From: Neoconidiobolus thromboides FSU 785
Taxonomy: Eukaryota; Entomophthoromycota; Entomophthoromycetes; Entomophthorales; Neoconidiobolaceae
Length of the DNA stretch: 64,000 bases
Direction of reading: 5' to 3'
NCBI GenBank assembly: GCA_025603075.1
Contig: MU626305.1
Coordinates: 1 to 64,000 of the forward strand
Made by a program: the position numbers and the translations under genes. This document shows, piece by piece, positions 45,739 through 60,633 of this stretch. Within the stretch, counting starts at the first letter, position 1. Every line of letters starts with the position of its first letter. The notes beneath the pieces are model-generated. The model saw only the letters and a list, made by a program, of their open reading frames with translations, had not been told where the DNA came from and made no database searches.

Positions 45739-47446
45739 ATGGCAGAACCTACCAAAGTAGAAATAGCAGAGTTCTTTAAAAAGGCTCAAAGCAAAAGAGA
45801 AAATAAGGTAGTGCTAGTATACAGTTTTTTACGAAATAAAACTAAGTTAACACAAATAAAAAGGCATGTTTTGATTGTGGCAGTAAAAACCCAACCTGGT
45901 CAAGCGTAACGTTTGGAATTTATTTGTGTTTAGACTGTTCAGCCCACCATCGTAATATGGGAGTACATATCAGTTTTGTTAGGTAATAACTACATATAGC
46001 TCATTCATTTAGTTTATTTCTTACATTTTTAGATCTACAGCTTTAGACTCTTGGACTTGGGACCAGTTAAGAGTGATGAAGGTGGGTGGTAATGGGCCAT
46101 TTTATGAGTTTTTTAAAGCACATGGGGGGACCAATAAATACTCAGATGTAAAAGGAAAATACACTTCAAGGGTAGCAACTTTATACAAAGAAGCAATAGC
46201 TAAAAAGGTTAAAGAGGACGAAAAAGAGTAAGTCTTAAGTTATGTAAGTTGGTTAATAATAACAATTTATTAAGGACTCCACAAATACTTATAGATTTAA
46301 GTGAAAACGAAAAACCAAAACAAGAAGAAGATTTTTTTGATTCATGGGATAAAGATACTCCAAAAAAATCAATTACTACCTCCATTAAACCTAATAGCCG
46401 TACAGCTTCTAGTTCAACTTCTCGTTTGGGTATGGGAGGTATAAAGTCAAATACTACTACTAGTCGACTTGGAGGTTTGGGAAAAAATAAGCCATTATCA
46501 ACCGGTAATTCAACGAACTCTAGTTCTAGAAATATAGGAGGAACCAAAATTGGTATTAAAAAAGTAACAGTAAATTTTGATGAAGCAGAAGCAAAAGCGA
46601 AGGAAGAAGCAGAACTTAAAGAAGCAGAGAGGTTGGCTAACAAACTTAAAATGGAATCAAGAAAGAAAGAGAGCGAAGAAAGTGAAACTCAACAATCAAA
46701 ACCTGATAATTCAGGTGGTAAAAAGGCCATCTCATCTAGACTAATGTATTCTGGTGTCTCAAATACTAAGAGCGAATCTTCAACTACTTCTAAGCCTGGT
46801 TCAAGACGTTTAGGAGGCTTTGGCGCTACTTCTGGAACTAAATTGGGTGCCACTTCAAGTATTAAAAGTGGTACAAGGTAGGTTTGTAAAATTATCTTAA
46901 AGAAATGGATTAAAATCAATAGGCTTGGTGCATTTGGAACGAAATCTGTAAGTAGTAATAGTCACGATGATGATGGTAAATTAGAATAAACTTTATATTA
47001 CATTAGTACTAAATATTTTCAAAGGAGAAGCTCAAAGTAGATTTGGAGGTGCTAAATCATTATCATCCGATCAATACTTTAAAAGAGGGCATTATGATCC
47101 AGATGCAAATGCAGCGGAAAGAGAACGATTACAACAATTTGAAGGGTCTAGTGCACTTTCTTCAGATCAATACTTTGGTAGAAGCAGAGCAGATAGCGAT
47201 AACGAAAACAGCAATAACAATACCATAATGGATGACTTGAATTGTAATTAATAGCATTGATTGTTAAGATTCATATTAAATAATATTCTTTTAGTGGATT
47301 TAGGGAATTTAGAAGTATCAGCTAAACAATTAGCTAGTAAAATATTATCACAAACTAATGTGGATATAGATACTGTTAAAGACGCTATTCAAAATGGTAC
47401 TCAAAAGTTAAGTGATGTTTTTGAGGGCTTAAAGGTACTTTATTAG
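45739..47446 (+). CDS. GLO3: ArfGAP of the Glo3 / ArfGAP2-3 class
   Basis: GTPase-activating protein for Arf1 in COPI vesicle traffic from Golgi to ER. Length 469 aa, seven exons (45739-45807, 45864-45982, 46033-46227, 46275-46877, 46923-46975, 47025-47243, 47295-47446), all in phase. The N-terminal ArfGAP zinc finger has C-F-D-C and, 16 residues on, C-L-D-C, followed by [14 protein letters not shown] with the catalytic arginine. The middle is Ser/Gly/Thr-rich and basic (BoCCS-like region by position). The C-terminus has two Glo3-type repeats containing SSDQYF ([13 protein letters not shown] and [10 protein letters not shown]), then an amphipathic helix region ([16 protein letters not shown]), as in Glo3. 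The EDFFDSWD motif in the middle also fits. Confidence 0.93.
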
Positions 47447-47742
47447 GACTAATCTTATATATTTATTAATATATTCTTATTAGAATCAATATGGCTATTG
47501 ATTTTATTATTGTTATTATTAAATTTATAATTTTTTAATCGTTATGATTTTTATTTTATACTTAATACATTTACATAAATTTATAAATTTATAGTACTAT
47601 CTTATATTTTAGTTCATATTGTAGAAACTTTAAAATCAACCAATTACCTTTTAACAGTCATTAATTTCCGTCATCCAAAAAATAATTTGATTACCGTAAA
47701 AAGCATATAAATGCCAGTTGAATTAAAAAACATTTTATTAAA

Positions 47743-48917
47743 ATGGATTATCAATTTGAAACTTTAAAAGTACAGTTGCTACCAGATACACAAGGGGTAT
47801 TATTAGTACAACTCAATCGACCTAAAAAATTAAATGCATTTAATAATACGTAAAGAAATCAATGGTTCAATAAATTCAATTTAATAAAAGTTAATAGATT
47901 GATTAATGAATACCGAGAATGCTTCAAAAAGATTGAAAAGGACAACCACGTTCGTTGTGTTATTGTAACTAGCTCTGGAAAGCACTTTACAGCTGGTATT
48001 GATGGTGATATATATTATTATCTATACAATCAAGTTTTTTAAACAGTAAAATTTTAGTCTCTGTTTTTTCTTCAATGGGCGAGAGTGACCTCGATGTTGC
48101 TAGAAAAGCGCTGAATCAAAGACAAGTCGTTCTTGTAATTTTATTTAGTGTATAGGTTTATTGGAATTAAGATATACAATTTAGAATATTCAAGACTCAG
48201 TAAGCCAAGTGGAATACTGTAGTAAACCGGTTATAATGGGAGTTAGTGGTTTCTGCTTAGGTATGGGGATCGATATAATTACTTGTGGAGATATTCGATT
48301 TTGCACCTCAGATGCTAAATTTTCAGTTAAAGTAACACATTTTCTATATGTGAAAATTATAAATAGAATTTCAATATCTTTTAAAGGAAATAGACCTTGG
48401 TTTGGCAGCAGATGTGGGAACTTTACAAAGATTGCCAAAAGTATGCGGTAACCAATCTTGGGTTAACGAAATATGCTTAACTGCTCGTAATTTTGATGCT
48501 AAAGAAGCTCTTCAATTTGGTCTAGTCTCTAATATTTATCAAAACCAGGAGGAATTAATGAGTATTACTACTTTATTAATATTTTTTATTTATCTAATTT
48601 TAAACTTGCAGATGCTGCTTTAAAGATAGCTACTGCTATAGCTAGTAAATCACCAGTAGCTGTACTCGGAACTAAGTAATTTTTTACAAAATGAGTAAAA
48701 TAGATATTTATGATTTTTAGACATCTTTTGCTCCATTCTAGGGATCATTCTGTAGCTGAAGGTCTACTTTATACAGCTACTTGGAATGCTTCAATGCTTC
48801 AAACTGAGGTAAGGTTATTGCAGTTATTAATAACAATATGATTGAATTATCTAGGATATACCAAAATCAGTTATGGCTTCTATGCAAAAGAAACCAGCAT
48901 TTTATTCCAACCTTTAA
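47743..48917 (+). CDS. Delta3,5-delta2,4-dienoyl-CoA isomerase (ECH1 type)
   Basis: Crotonase-fold enzyme of unsaturated fatty-acid beta-oxidation. Length 275 aa, eight exons (47743-47849, 47898-48004, 48058-48134, 48185-48331, 48387-48561, 48612-48675, 48721-48808, 48855-48917), all in phase. Signatures: SGKHFTAGID, the oxyanion segment VSGFCLGMGIDIITCGDIRFC, then KEIDLGLAADVGTLQRLP, where the Glu and Asp of K-E-x-D match ECH1 catalytic acids, and SRDHSVAEGL near the end. There is no N-terminal presequence. The last three residues are SNL, a weak variant of the peroxisomal PTS1 signal, which would fit peroxisomal beta-oxidation; this is inference. The intron donor after exon 3 is ambiguous (GTCGTT or GTAATT); I chose GTAATT. 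Confidence 0.9.
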
Positions 48918-51148
<2,231 letters not shown>

Positions 51149-51510
51149 ATATAAATAAAATTATCGAAAAATATTGAATGAGTATATGGGGGTGTTTTTT
51201 GGTTTCATCGTTTTTTCTATTTTTAAGCGTTATTTGAGTGGAAAGACTATTAGTAAAATTCTTAGACAAAAAAATCTATCCCCATATACTTAATCATCTT
51301 GTAAATTTACTATAAATCTTTATTAGCTTTATTTTGAACTTGTTTTTCCATCAGATAAGGCTAAATCGCGAATTAATATTTTAAAAGCCTAGAATTCAAT
51401 TTAAATTATAAATTTAAACCATAATCAATCCCCTTTAACTTATTGAGATCATCTTATTGGTTGATGCTAACAAAATAAAAAACTCAAAAACTCAATTTTT
51501 GAGAGTAAAC
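51149..51510. promoter_or_regulatory. Intergenic region with element copy 15
   Basis: Between glutathione reductase and mitochondrial IF2, both plus strand. Nearly a third is the element copy. The remaining ~220 bp, AT-rich, must hold the IF2 promoter. Confidence 0.4.
51183..51288 (-). mobile_element. MITE-like element copy 15
   Basis: Reverse copy 34 bp beyond the glutathione reductase stop codon. Left end ATATGGGGGTGTTTTTTGG, core AAGCGTTATTTGAGTGG (mixed subgroup features), right end ATCTATCCCCATAT. Confidence 0.83.
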
Positions 51511-54353
51511 ATGTACTCTAATTTAAGAAGCATTAATACAAGCATAACAAGGAAATGGAATACAATTTTATTAAATAAAAAATTAGAGTATCCAAATAAA
51601 TTAATAGTATGGGGTAGTAGAGCTTTAAGTAGTACGAGATTGACATCAAATAATTCAGGAAAACAAGGTATGATAGTAGTATTTTTACTTCTTAAATGAG
51701 TTAATAGACATAATTATTTTCTTTGTAAATCCAATTCGAGAATATTTAATAACATTTAATAAACTAGATAAATCCCAGTTATTTCCACAAAACGAAAAAA
51801 AGTCAGTGTCGAACTCAGCGAATTCTAAGCTAGAGGAGATAAGATCAAATAAGAGTCAATTTAAATGGGTAAAGCAAGGTCGTCCACTTGAGTCCGTAAA
51901 CAGAGTTAGGCATAAATTCAATAATATATACGTTAAGCCTACAACTGAAACTAACAAGCCAGAAACTCAATCGGAGACAAATCAAGATTCTGAATTATTT
52001 TCTTTTACAATGCCAGAATCAAAGCCAAAACAAAAGTTGGTGAATAAGCCTGTACAGCATGATAGGCAAGGAGTTAAGATAAAGAAGCCCATCTTAAAAC
52101 AATTCAATAATAAAAATGAAAACTTCAAAAAAGAAACTGCCGCACCAGCAGCTCCAAGTGATAATTTAATAAGTGCGGAAAAAGAAGCAGCTAAAAAAAA
52201 ACGAATGGGACCACCGGGTTCAGTAAAATTTAAAAAAGAAGAATCCAAAATAGAAAAAAGGGAAGAGACTAAGCCAAATAAAAAAGGCAAAAAAGGAGCG
52301 AAAACACTTGAAGATGATGAGGAAGTAGATTTTGAACCCATTGTCAAAGCCAAGCCAAAGCCCAAAAACAAGCCACAAAAATCAATTAAACAAAAAGACG
52401 TTTATTTACCTCCTTTTATCAAATTAGCTAACCTGGCGAAATTACTAGGAGTTAACTATAGTTTAATGAGAAGAAGAATGATTGAATCTGGGCTACCAGA
52501 TCACCCCTATGACTATCTTTTAAGTGCCGATGATGCAAGTGTAATTGCTATGGCTTTTAATCTTAACCCTATTGAAGATGAACATCAAGCAAAGGATATT
52601 TATCCACAATCACCACCCTCAGCAACCGATCCAGACGCTCCGCATCCATTAAGAGCACCTGTAGTTACAATTATGGGTCATGTAGATCATGGTAAGACTA
52701 CCCTTTTAGATACACTTCGTAAATCTTCGGTAGCAGCTGGTGAAGCTGGTGGTATCACTCAGCATGTTGGGGCGTTTAAAGTGGAGCTTAAAAGTGGACA
52801 ATCAATCACTTTCCTTGATACTCCAGGTCATGCGGCATTCCGCAATATGAGATCTCGAGGGGCACATGTCACAGATATAGTGGTACTTGTAATTGCAGCC
52901 GATGATGGTATTATGCCACAAACAATTGAAGCGATTCAACATTCTTTGGAAGCAGAAGGTAATTAGTTATTTTCACTTTAAATAAATAATTTATTAAAAC
53001 ATAATTTAAGTGCCAATAATTGTGGCCTTAACAAAATGTGATAAGCCAACAAAAAATATCAAGCAAATTAAAGAGGATTTAATGCAACATAACGTACAAC
53101 TTGAAGAGTTTGGGGGAGATACACCAGTTGTAGAAATTGCTGCCCCAACTGGAAAGGGTATTGTAGAATTAGAAGAGACAATCAGTACTTTAGCAGAAGT
53201 ATTAGACTTAAGAGCACCAAAGAAGGGAGGTAGTGAAGCGGTGGTATTAGAATCCAATATCGATCGAGGTTTAGGTCCAGTTGCCACGGTTGTCGTTGGT
53301 AGGGGAACACTAAAACCAGGTCAATATTTGGTAGCTGGAGAATCATGGTGTAAAATCAAGTCATTAACAAATGAAAATGGAAAAATTATTAAAGAAGCAT
53401 TGCCGGGATCACCTGCTAGAGTTTCAGGATGGAGAAACATGCCAAAAGCTGGGGACTTGTGCTTGCAAGCTAAAAACGAAGACGAGGCTAAAGTCGTCAT
53501 TTCTAACCGTAGTAGAGTGTCGCAACAAAACCAGGAAATAAAAGATATGATTGCTATTAATGAAAAACGTCAAAAAGAATATGAACTTTTAGCTTCAATG
53601 GATGAGACAAATGAAGCTCCACTTAATGTTGAAGATGAGCTCCCTATACTGCCAATTGTTATTAAAGGTAATATTAAAGTTATTAGCTTATTAAGTAATT
53701 AAAAGTTATTTTTAGGTGATGTATCAGGAACAGTTGAAGCAATTGAAGAATCCATTGCTCAATTTCCAGATAAAAAAGTGAAAGCCAAAGTAATTCTAAG
53801 AGGGGTTGGACCAGTAACCAAAGCGGATTTAGATGTAGCTTTAGCTGCAAAAGGAATCATAGTAACATTTAATATTAAAACGGATAAAGATATTATACAA
53901 TTAGCTCAATCTAAAAAAATCGATATTTTATCACATAAAATCATTTATAGTTTATTAGAGGATATTAAAAAACGAATGGTTGACCTGTTACCAATAACCT
54001 ATCAATATGTCGAAGAGGCTAAAGTAGAAATTGTAAAATTATTTTCAATGAAACTTAAGAATAGATCAGGGTTAACAAACATTGCTGGTTGTAAGGTAGT
54101 ATCTGGTACATTGCAAAAAAGTCATTTTATAAATATATATCGTCCTAAAGGCAAAGACGATAAAATCAAAGGAGGAAGTGGAGAACTTATTAAAGAGAAT
54201 GCAATTATTTCAGTACTTAAAGTCTTTAAGGAAGATGTTGAACAAGTCAAATCAGGATCAGAATGTGCTATTGAGTTAAATAGATTTGACCAATATAAAG
54301 AGGGTGATAAATTATTAGCGTATAATAGAATCGAGGCACCTAGAATGTTATAA
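51511..54353 (+). CDS. IFM1: Mitochondrial translation initiation factor IF-2
   Basis: GTPase that places initiator tRNA on the mitochondrial ribosome. I propose start ATG 51511; the frame further upstream contains only a TTG. Exons: 51511-51667, 51807-52958, 53011-53667, 53716-54353 (867 aa). The first intron (139 nt) is the least certain; the other junctions keep frame. The N-terminal ~50 residues are basic and hydroxylated ([23 protein letters not shown]), a plausible mitochondrial presequence. A Lys-rich linker follows, then the G domain: GHVDHGKT (P-loop), [10 protein letters not shown] and TKCD. The C-terminal region has the IF2-specific VSGTVEAI and [15 protein letters not shown]. It is close to normal length for fungal IFM1 plus a long linker. 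Confidence 0.94.
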
Positions 54354-55146
54354 ACATTAAATTTAGGTATAAGTCGTTTAATGAAAACTTGGAATTTTAG
54401 AGTATAGAAATTAAAAGTTTATAAAAATAGTTTATTTAATAAATTGTAGTATTTTATATAATAGTAATAATAGTGTTTGATTTTTATAATGAAATAGTAA
54501 AAAACTATTTAAAATAAGTATAAATTAATGAAAAAGTGGTTGGATCATTTAGTAGTCTAAATTCAGTGTGATTTATTCTTAAGGTTTTATTGCTAAAACT
54601 GAGTGATTATTTCATATGTCAATTATAAGCTCTGTTCTTGTTTAATTAACTTGAATAATCTATAAAGAATGATTACTATCCTAAGTAAAAAAATGAATCT
54701 TGATTTTAAAGAGACATGGGTATCTTATTCTTATTTAATTGCTAATAAAATTGCTTAACAAACTATAAAGTTTATAAACCTCAACTAATAATTTATTAAA
54801 ACAATATGATTTTTAGGCTAATAACTTTATTGAGATGTAAAATTAAATAATTCCAACCTCCCCTGAAAGCAAATCTAAATCAACAACTTGAAGCATAAAA
54901 TGAAAACAAAAAAATAAAAATAGCCAACCATGATATTTTACTTAGGAGCACCAATCCAAATTTAGAAAATTTTTGCAAGCTCATATGATTGGCTAAAAAT
55001 CAATTAACCCCTCGATAAAGGAGGGCGAGAGAATGGTAACAGTTAAATGTCGATAGATTAATAACTTGAAGAATTGCAGATCATTGACCATTTTTTAGCA
55101 TTTTTATTTTACTTTATTCATTTTTTATTATTATACTTTAATCATT
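54354..55146. other. AT-rich spacer / promoter of BTB gene
   Basis: About 790 bp, no ORF or element copy. A short less AT-rich segment at 55009-55035 (CCCTCGATAAAGGAGGGCGAG) has a weak stem (CCCTC/GAGGG-like) but no clear identity. Confidence 0.4.
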
Positions 55147-56102
55147 ATGGCACAGATGGCAAGCGATACTACCAATATTATCACCTCAGTAGCACCTCAA
55201 TCAAACCAAAACGCTAACTCTTCAACGACCAATTTATTACCCAACCGATTATTATTACAAGTCCGAGGCACAGAGTTTGATTTATCTCGGGATCAAGTCA
55301 TCAACTTACCAGAAAGTATATTGATAGTTATGTTTCCAAATGGAGTAATATTGAACTCAAACCCAGAATATGAGGCGTTATTAAAACAAGATATAAAAAC
55401 TGGATTGGAAAGAATCCACCAGCATATAGTTCACGTTGACTTTAACCCAGATATGTTAAAGTACATTATTGATTTTTATCAAGAACTGAACAAAAAAGAT
55501 GGTCAGACTACTAAAGACTTATCTTACTTATTTGGACTCTCTCCGGGGTCTAGTTCCCCGTTCACGAATAAAAAGCCATTTATTACATTAAGAGAAGAAT
55601 TGGACTATTTTTCAATACCTTTTAGTCCAGAAGGTAAACAAGAATTGTGTACAAAAACATTAAATGAGGATAGTTTACGATTAGTGTGTAAAGAACACTT
55701 GATGAAAAATACCAAAATCTTTGATGCATTCGAACGAAATATTCATGGTGGCTCCAATTTGGCTGAACGTCAATTGGTTGATATGTTATGTCTTTCAGGA
55801 TTCACTAGGCAAGATAGCTGGGGTTATCGATGCTCCGAACCAAATCGAGCCACTTTGGTGTCCATTTCGTTAGTGCCTTTGACATCCACTGATGAGGCTA
55901 TGAAAGTAGGGGTCACACAAAAATTACTATTATTTTGGCGTAAGCCGGCTGTAAGTTTTATTTAAAGTAGTTTATTATTGATACTAATTTAGAATAGAGA
56001 AAGTGCTGGTGGGATATTGAAACTATTAAGGAAGAAGATGGTGAATTAGAAATTAAGCTGTGGTCTCGACGTATTTGGACGTTAGAATTAGTGTTTGTTT
56101 AA
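55147..56102 (+). CDS. WHI2-like BTB/POZ-fold protein
   Basis: A 302-aa protein in two exons (55147-55950, 55998-56102). The N-terminal 35 residues are Ser/Asn/Gln-rich and disordered. A BTB/T1-like domain follows: LLLQVRGTEFDLSRDQVINLPESILIVMFPNG and VDFNPDMLKYIIDFYQ, similar to KCTD/WHI2 BTB folds. The C-terminal half (LVCKEHLMKNTKIFDAFERN and so on) ends with RKCWWDIETI and RRIWTLELVF, the conserved tail of fungal WHI2-like proteins. Yeast Whi2 acts with Psr1 phosphatase in stress response and TORC1 suppression by low amino acids; the transfer of function is inference. An alternative acceptor 7 nt upstream breaks the frame, so I use the one at 55998. Two candidate ATGs lie four residues apart. 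Confidence 0.68.
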
Positions 56103-56304
56103 TAAGATTTCAAATTTATATAAATTGATATTTATATAAAAACATTAAATTATTAGAATTTAAAATTTAGTCTTAGTAAGTGTACTCTGTTTTCATTAGT
56201 ATTTTTTATCTATATAAAATTAAAGTCGTGAAGAATATATATTATTTACAGTCATTAGCATTGTTTATTTCGTTTTATTTTATCTTACATTTGTTTATTA
56301 TTTG

Positions 56305-56409
56305 ATATGGGGATGTATTTTTTATTTAAGAATTTTATTAGCAGTTCTTCCACTCAAATAACGCTTGAAAATAGAAAAAGTAATAAAATCGAAAAAACAT
56401 CTTTATATG
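56305..56409 (+). mobile_element. MITE-like element copy 16
   Basis: Forward copy, mixed/subgroup B (core CCACTCAAATAACGCTT). Left end ATATGGGGATGTATTTTTT is intact; right end AACATCTTTATAT is slightly degraded. It lies between the WHI2-like and SDHAF4 genes. Confidence 0.8.
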
Positions 56410-56593
56410 TAATTATTTTATATCTAGTTAATAATTTGTATGTAGTTAATTTTGACTCTCATTAATTTAATTTAAATGCATAGCTTGTTTAAAATTGCTT
56501 TAACTATTTAAAATTCTTCGTCAAACTAATTGGCTTTTATTTAAATGATTTAATAATTAACTTCTTAACTTCAACTTTTATTTTTCTTATAAA

Positions 56594-56935
56594 ATGCTCA
56601 AATATTACTTTAAACCTTTATCCACCATACAACATTTAACAAGAACTTATAAATCAGGCCCAAGCCCATTACCTTTGGGCGATAAGAAGCAACAAAAAGA
56701 GATTGAGTCTATGATTGCGAATAAACAAAAGGAGCTAGAAGCTTCTGAATTAACTATGAGTCAAAAAGAGCGACTGGACAATGAAAAGATTAACATAAAT
56801 GCAACTTCAGAAGACCCATTACCAAGCTTTGAGAATGATATTAACCCAGTGACAAAAGAGGTTGGAGGACCTAAGGGTAAAGAGCCTACTAGGTATGGGG
56901 ATTGGGAAAGAAAAGGGAGAGCATTTGATTTTTAA
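56594..56935 (+). CDS. SDH8: Succinate dehydrogenase assembly factor 4
   Basis: Small mitochondrial chaperone that binds flavinylated SdhA and helps assemble complex II while limiting ROS. Length 113 aa, no intron. The N-terminal ~20 residues are basic/hydrophobic without acids (MLKYYFKPLSTIQHLTRTY), a typical mitochondrial presequence. The C-terminus carries the family signature INPVTKEVGGPKGKEPTRYG followed directly by DWERKGRAFDF, ending at the conserved terminal phenylalanine. The middle is helical and charged. It is a one-exon gene in an intron-rich neighbourhood. Confidence 0.95.
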   Translation: MLKYYFKPLSTIQHLTRTYKSGPSPLPLGDKKQQKEIESMIANKQKELEASELTMSQKERLDNEKININATSEDPLPSFENDINPVTKEVGGPKGKEPTRYGDWERKGRAFDF

Positions 56936-57037
56936 ATTAATAAATGGTCAAACTGTTAAATATAAAATATAAGCTTATAAAAATTTTCATTTAAATAATT
57001 ACTATTTATTATTTTAACCAATTCTCGATACTAAATT

Positions 57038-60000
57038 TTAATTCCTATAATTATATGGATTTGGGGGGATTGGAGGTGCACTAGGGTTTGAATTAGGATA
57101 ACGGGCTTGATGCCCTTGATTATTAGATGGCATAGATTGAGTTTGGTAACCTTGATTTGTTTGATAATTCGATGGTATGGGTGCGTCACCCGATAGTAAG
57201 TCTGGTTTAGAAGAGTAAGGATTTGGACTGTAAGCATAAGGGTCTTGCAATTGAGTATTGACTGCATAATGGGTTGAATTGTGTGGAGGTTGATATCCAC
57301 CCTGTGGCTGACAGGTTGCTTTAAGAGGATATTGATAGGATGAAAGTTGTTGACTTGGTAGTTGATGATATTGGCTTGAGGAATTGTTAGGGAGTGAATG
57401 GCTTTGATTTAAAAGTGGGTAAGATGGCTCTCGAGGTGGTTGCTGTAAGTGTTGTTGCGGTAAATACTGTTGGCTATGATACTGAGGCTGCTGTGGGGGA
57501 GGTTGGTTGTAATTATAATTAGGTGAATAATTTTGTTGCGGTGGTACATTCTTAGGTGTATCAATGTAATAATTCTGCTCTTGTGCATGACGTGATAAAC
57601 TATTGTAATTTGAATCATTGGAACTCATTTGAGTATGCTGTAAGTTTGGCTGAGCAAGTAGAGATACATGGCTATTATAGTTAACAGTTGGAACGCTCTG
57701 ATTATATTCATTTAATCGAATGTTACTCATTCTATTTGATAATTCATTATCTATCTGATTTGAACTTGAATGCGAGCTTAGGGAAGAGTTTTCATACTTT
57801 TGTAAATGAGATTGTAAAAGTTCATAATTTAAGTTTTGTTTTCCCTTTTCAATTTCTCTTTGAATATTTTCTCTTTCTATCCTTCTTTCTTCGTCAAATC
57901 TTTTTACGCGTCCAAGTAAATTATGTACAACAGGCTTGACATCGTTGTAAAAGCTTTGACCATCACTCGAATTGGAATGAATTTCATAAAATAAATCAGC
58001 TACTTTTTTAAACCTAAGATTAAGGTTGTCGCGTACATTGTCTATCATATTCCATCCCTTATTTATCTTCTTGCTTTCGTCATTATCCATCAGCTTTTTC
58101 ATATGCTCAGTAATTTCTTGGAGTGCCGTTTGTTGATGATGAATGGTGGTGGTAATTCGATCCTGGTGGCTTCGGTATTTCTCAAGTTCATTAGCAAATA
58201 ATTGAGGTTCAACTGAAACTGATTTCTTATTTAAAATGAGTAAAGATGAAATATCATCATTTTTTACTTGTTCTTTCAAATCATGTAAAACTTCTTTTCT
58301 TTCTCTTTTAAGCCCTTTTAGCTTATCTATTAACTCATAAACAAGTGTTACTGAATTAGATAAGAAATCTTCTTTATCAAGGTCAACTAGAGATTCCGTT
58401 AATCCAGACATTGAATTCTTTGTAGATGCAGCAGTAATAATTTCAGCATATATTTGGCCTAATCGGTCTTGTGAAGGGTCACTTTTAATTATTAAAAGAT
58501 CCTCTTTATTTGAATTAAATTTTGAAAACATTAAATTATCTGATTCAATTGCCTTTTCTAATAATTCCCTATTGACCCTGATTTCTTGCCGAATGCCACT
58601 AGCTGCTGTACTAGATGGATCTTGGGTCCACAAATCTTGAAATTTAGCTCTTAAATTCTCCCCATTTCTAAGTTCCATGTCTAAAATCGAACTGCATTCT
58701 TCCAAAACCTGTCTGAGTTCTTTATTTGCTTTCGGTAATGATGAAAGTAAGGATTGTATACTTTTACCATTTTGTTCTTTTTGATAAATCTCATTATTGA
58801 GCTTAATAATTTCTTCTGGGGGTATAATTACAGTATGGATTAAATTGTTGTCTTCTTTTTTGAATCGAGTCAAACAATCTGGTAGACTCATATAAGATAA
58901 GGAAGCTTCAAGCTCCGAATCAGCAACATCAATTCTCTCTGTTTCTAATCTTACTAACTTTGCCATTTCTTCAGAATATAACGAAGCTGATTCGTGTACA
59001 GATAATGGTATCAATTTGCGGAACAAATCATGTCCAATGACTCTGGGCAAGTCGCCTGGATTATACAACTGAGAAAAAGGTATAATTTTACTAGCCGGTA
59101 ACTTATCGATTGGAACTAATACATCATGATTAATAACTGGATGATGATAAATCATATCGTTTTCTTTGACTGCATTTTCCATTTTATGTAAATATTCGTC
59201 ATGATTGCGCTTAGTAATTACGTCTAATGCTTTAGCTGCATCTAATGGAAAGATAGAATTTGAAGTCCCAATAACTCTAGATAAATTATAAGTACATGTC
59301 ATTGCTTCCTTTGCCAATTCTTCTGCTAAAGTAAACCTAGAAACCGCTTCACCATATTCGCCTTCGTCTTCTAAAGACTTAGCTTTATTAAACTGAGCAA
59401 CTGAAGAATAAAGTTTGATTTTTGTCTATAAGATGTTAGTAACTGTCTATAAAAATGTAAAATAATATACCTTTGCTAATAAAGACATGCTTTGAGGAAA
59501 TAGCTTTTTTGGTAAAGATTCTGTAAGAGCATCTACGATGTTAGTATATAAATAGTTTAATTGTGAAGCTAACTTTGCAATCAGTGTGTTCTTTTTCTTT
59601 TCAGTAATACATTTCTCTAGAAAGCATTCTTGAGCTTGAGCTAACATAAATTGGATTAATACCTTAATGATTTCTCGATTCAAATCAGAAGATGGAGCAT
59701 GCAAAAAATTTTCGTTGATATAAGTAAAGATCCCTGCTGATAATTGAAAATTGTGATAAGCTGTTTTTAGCCCTTGTACTTCAAACCTATTTTGGCTCGA
59801 AGCAATGTTTGATAAAAGAGCAGCAATATTAAATATAACACATGCCTTTTCATATGCCAAAGAATGTTGAGAAATTTTTTTCTGAGTAAAAGCATCATTC
59901 CTAAAAAGCTATTAGATTTTATTCTACATTCTTTATACAAAGGTTACCATGGGAAATTAATTTTTACATTGTTTTCGTCTACTTGAAAGCGTAACTCTAA

Positions 60001-60222
60001 TAAATCTAACTGGCCAAAATATCTGTACAAAAGATCCCTCCCTGTATTATCTACTCCAGCCCCTCGCATATCTTGTCGAATTCGATTAAAAGTATGCAAC
60101 TCCTCACTGTATTTGTCGGCTTCATCCATATATACCGACTCAATATATTTTCTAAGAGGCGCTATCCAATCCACCTCCTCTGTTGTTTTCAAAGGTACGT
60201 GTAGTAAAGGGCATTGACTCAT
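57038..60222 (-). CDS. BRO1: BRO1-domain protein (Bro1/ALIX class)
   Basis: ESCRT-associated adaptor of multivesicular-body sorting. Length 1030 aa, three exons (60222-59948, 59900-59471, 59425-57038), in phase. The BRO1 domain spans about 1-370: LLHVPLKTTEEVDWIAPLRK, YEKACVIFNIAALLSNIA, KAYHNFQLSAG-type helices, and LAEELAKEAM. The V domain follows (about 370-720), long helices with several E/K-rich stretches. The tail (about 780-1030) is Pro/Gln/Tyr/Ser-rich and ends PSAPPIPPNPYNYRN. The tail length and composition fit Bro1/ALIX rather than Rim20/PalA. Tail motifs resembling PPxY or YPxL partners are present (for example QPPPQQPQ) but not proven. A heptamer repeat sits just upstream of the start codon. 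Confidence 0.93.
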
Positions 60223-60232
60223 CGTTATTTTT

Positions 60233-60292
60233 TAACTAAAAACTAAAAACTAAAAACTAAAAACTAAAAACTAAAAACTAAAAACTAAAAAC
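60233..60292. repeat. Heptamer tandem repeat (AACTAAA)n
   Basis: About eight near-perfect tandem copies of a 7-bp unit (AACTAAA on the plus strand; TTTAGTT on the coding strand of BRO1). It begins 11 bp upstream of the BRO1 start codon on the minus strand, so it lies in the 5' UTR or core promoter. Confidence 0.9.
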
Positions 60293-60633
60293 TACAAAAT
60301 TTGAATAATAGATTTTTCCAAACTCTAAGCTTTGGCTAAATGGTCACTTTTATTCTATTTTAACCAACCATACTCAAGTTTAACTCCCATCCAATCTCAT
60401 TCAAGTTCATATTTATATGATATTTTTCAAGAGCTAAGCTTGGTAATCTAGTAACTAGATTTATTATACATAGTAAATTAAGCACAGGTTTTATTTATTT
60501 ACTTTAGCACTCAAGAAGCTTTATACAATATAAATAGTGACTTTAAAACAATATTGATTTAAAGAATTAAAATTGTCAAATTACACCAGAATCCCACAAA
60601 AGCGAAAAAGCTACAAAATTTAAGGTAAGACAT

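Noticed and set aside
60233-60292. Heptamer tract considered as an internal telomere repeat
   Set aside because: The unit (AACTAAA/TTTAGTT) lacks the GGG or G-rich run of fungal telomere repeats and the tract is only ~60 bp next to a start codon.
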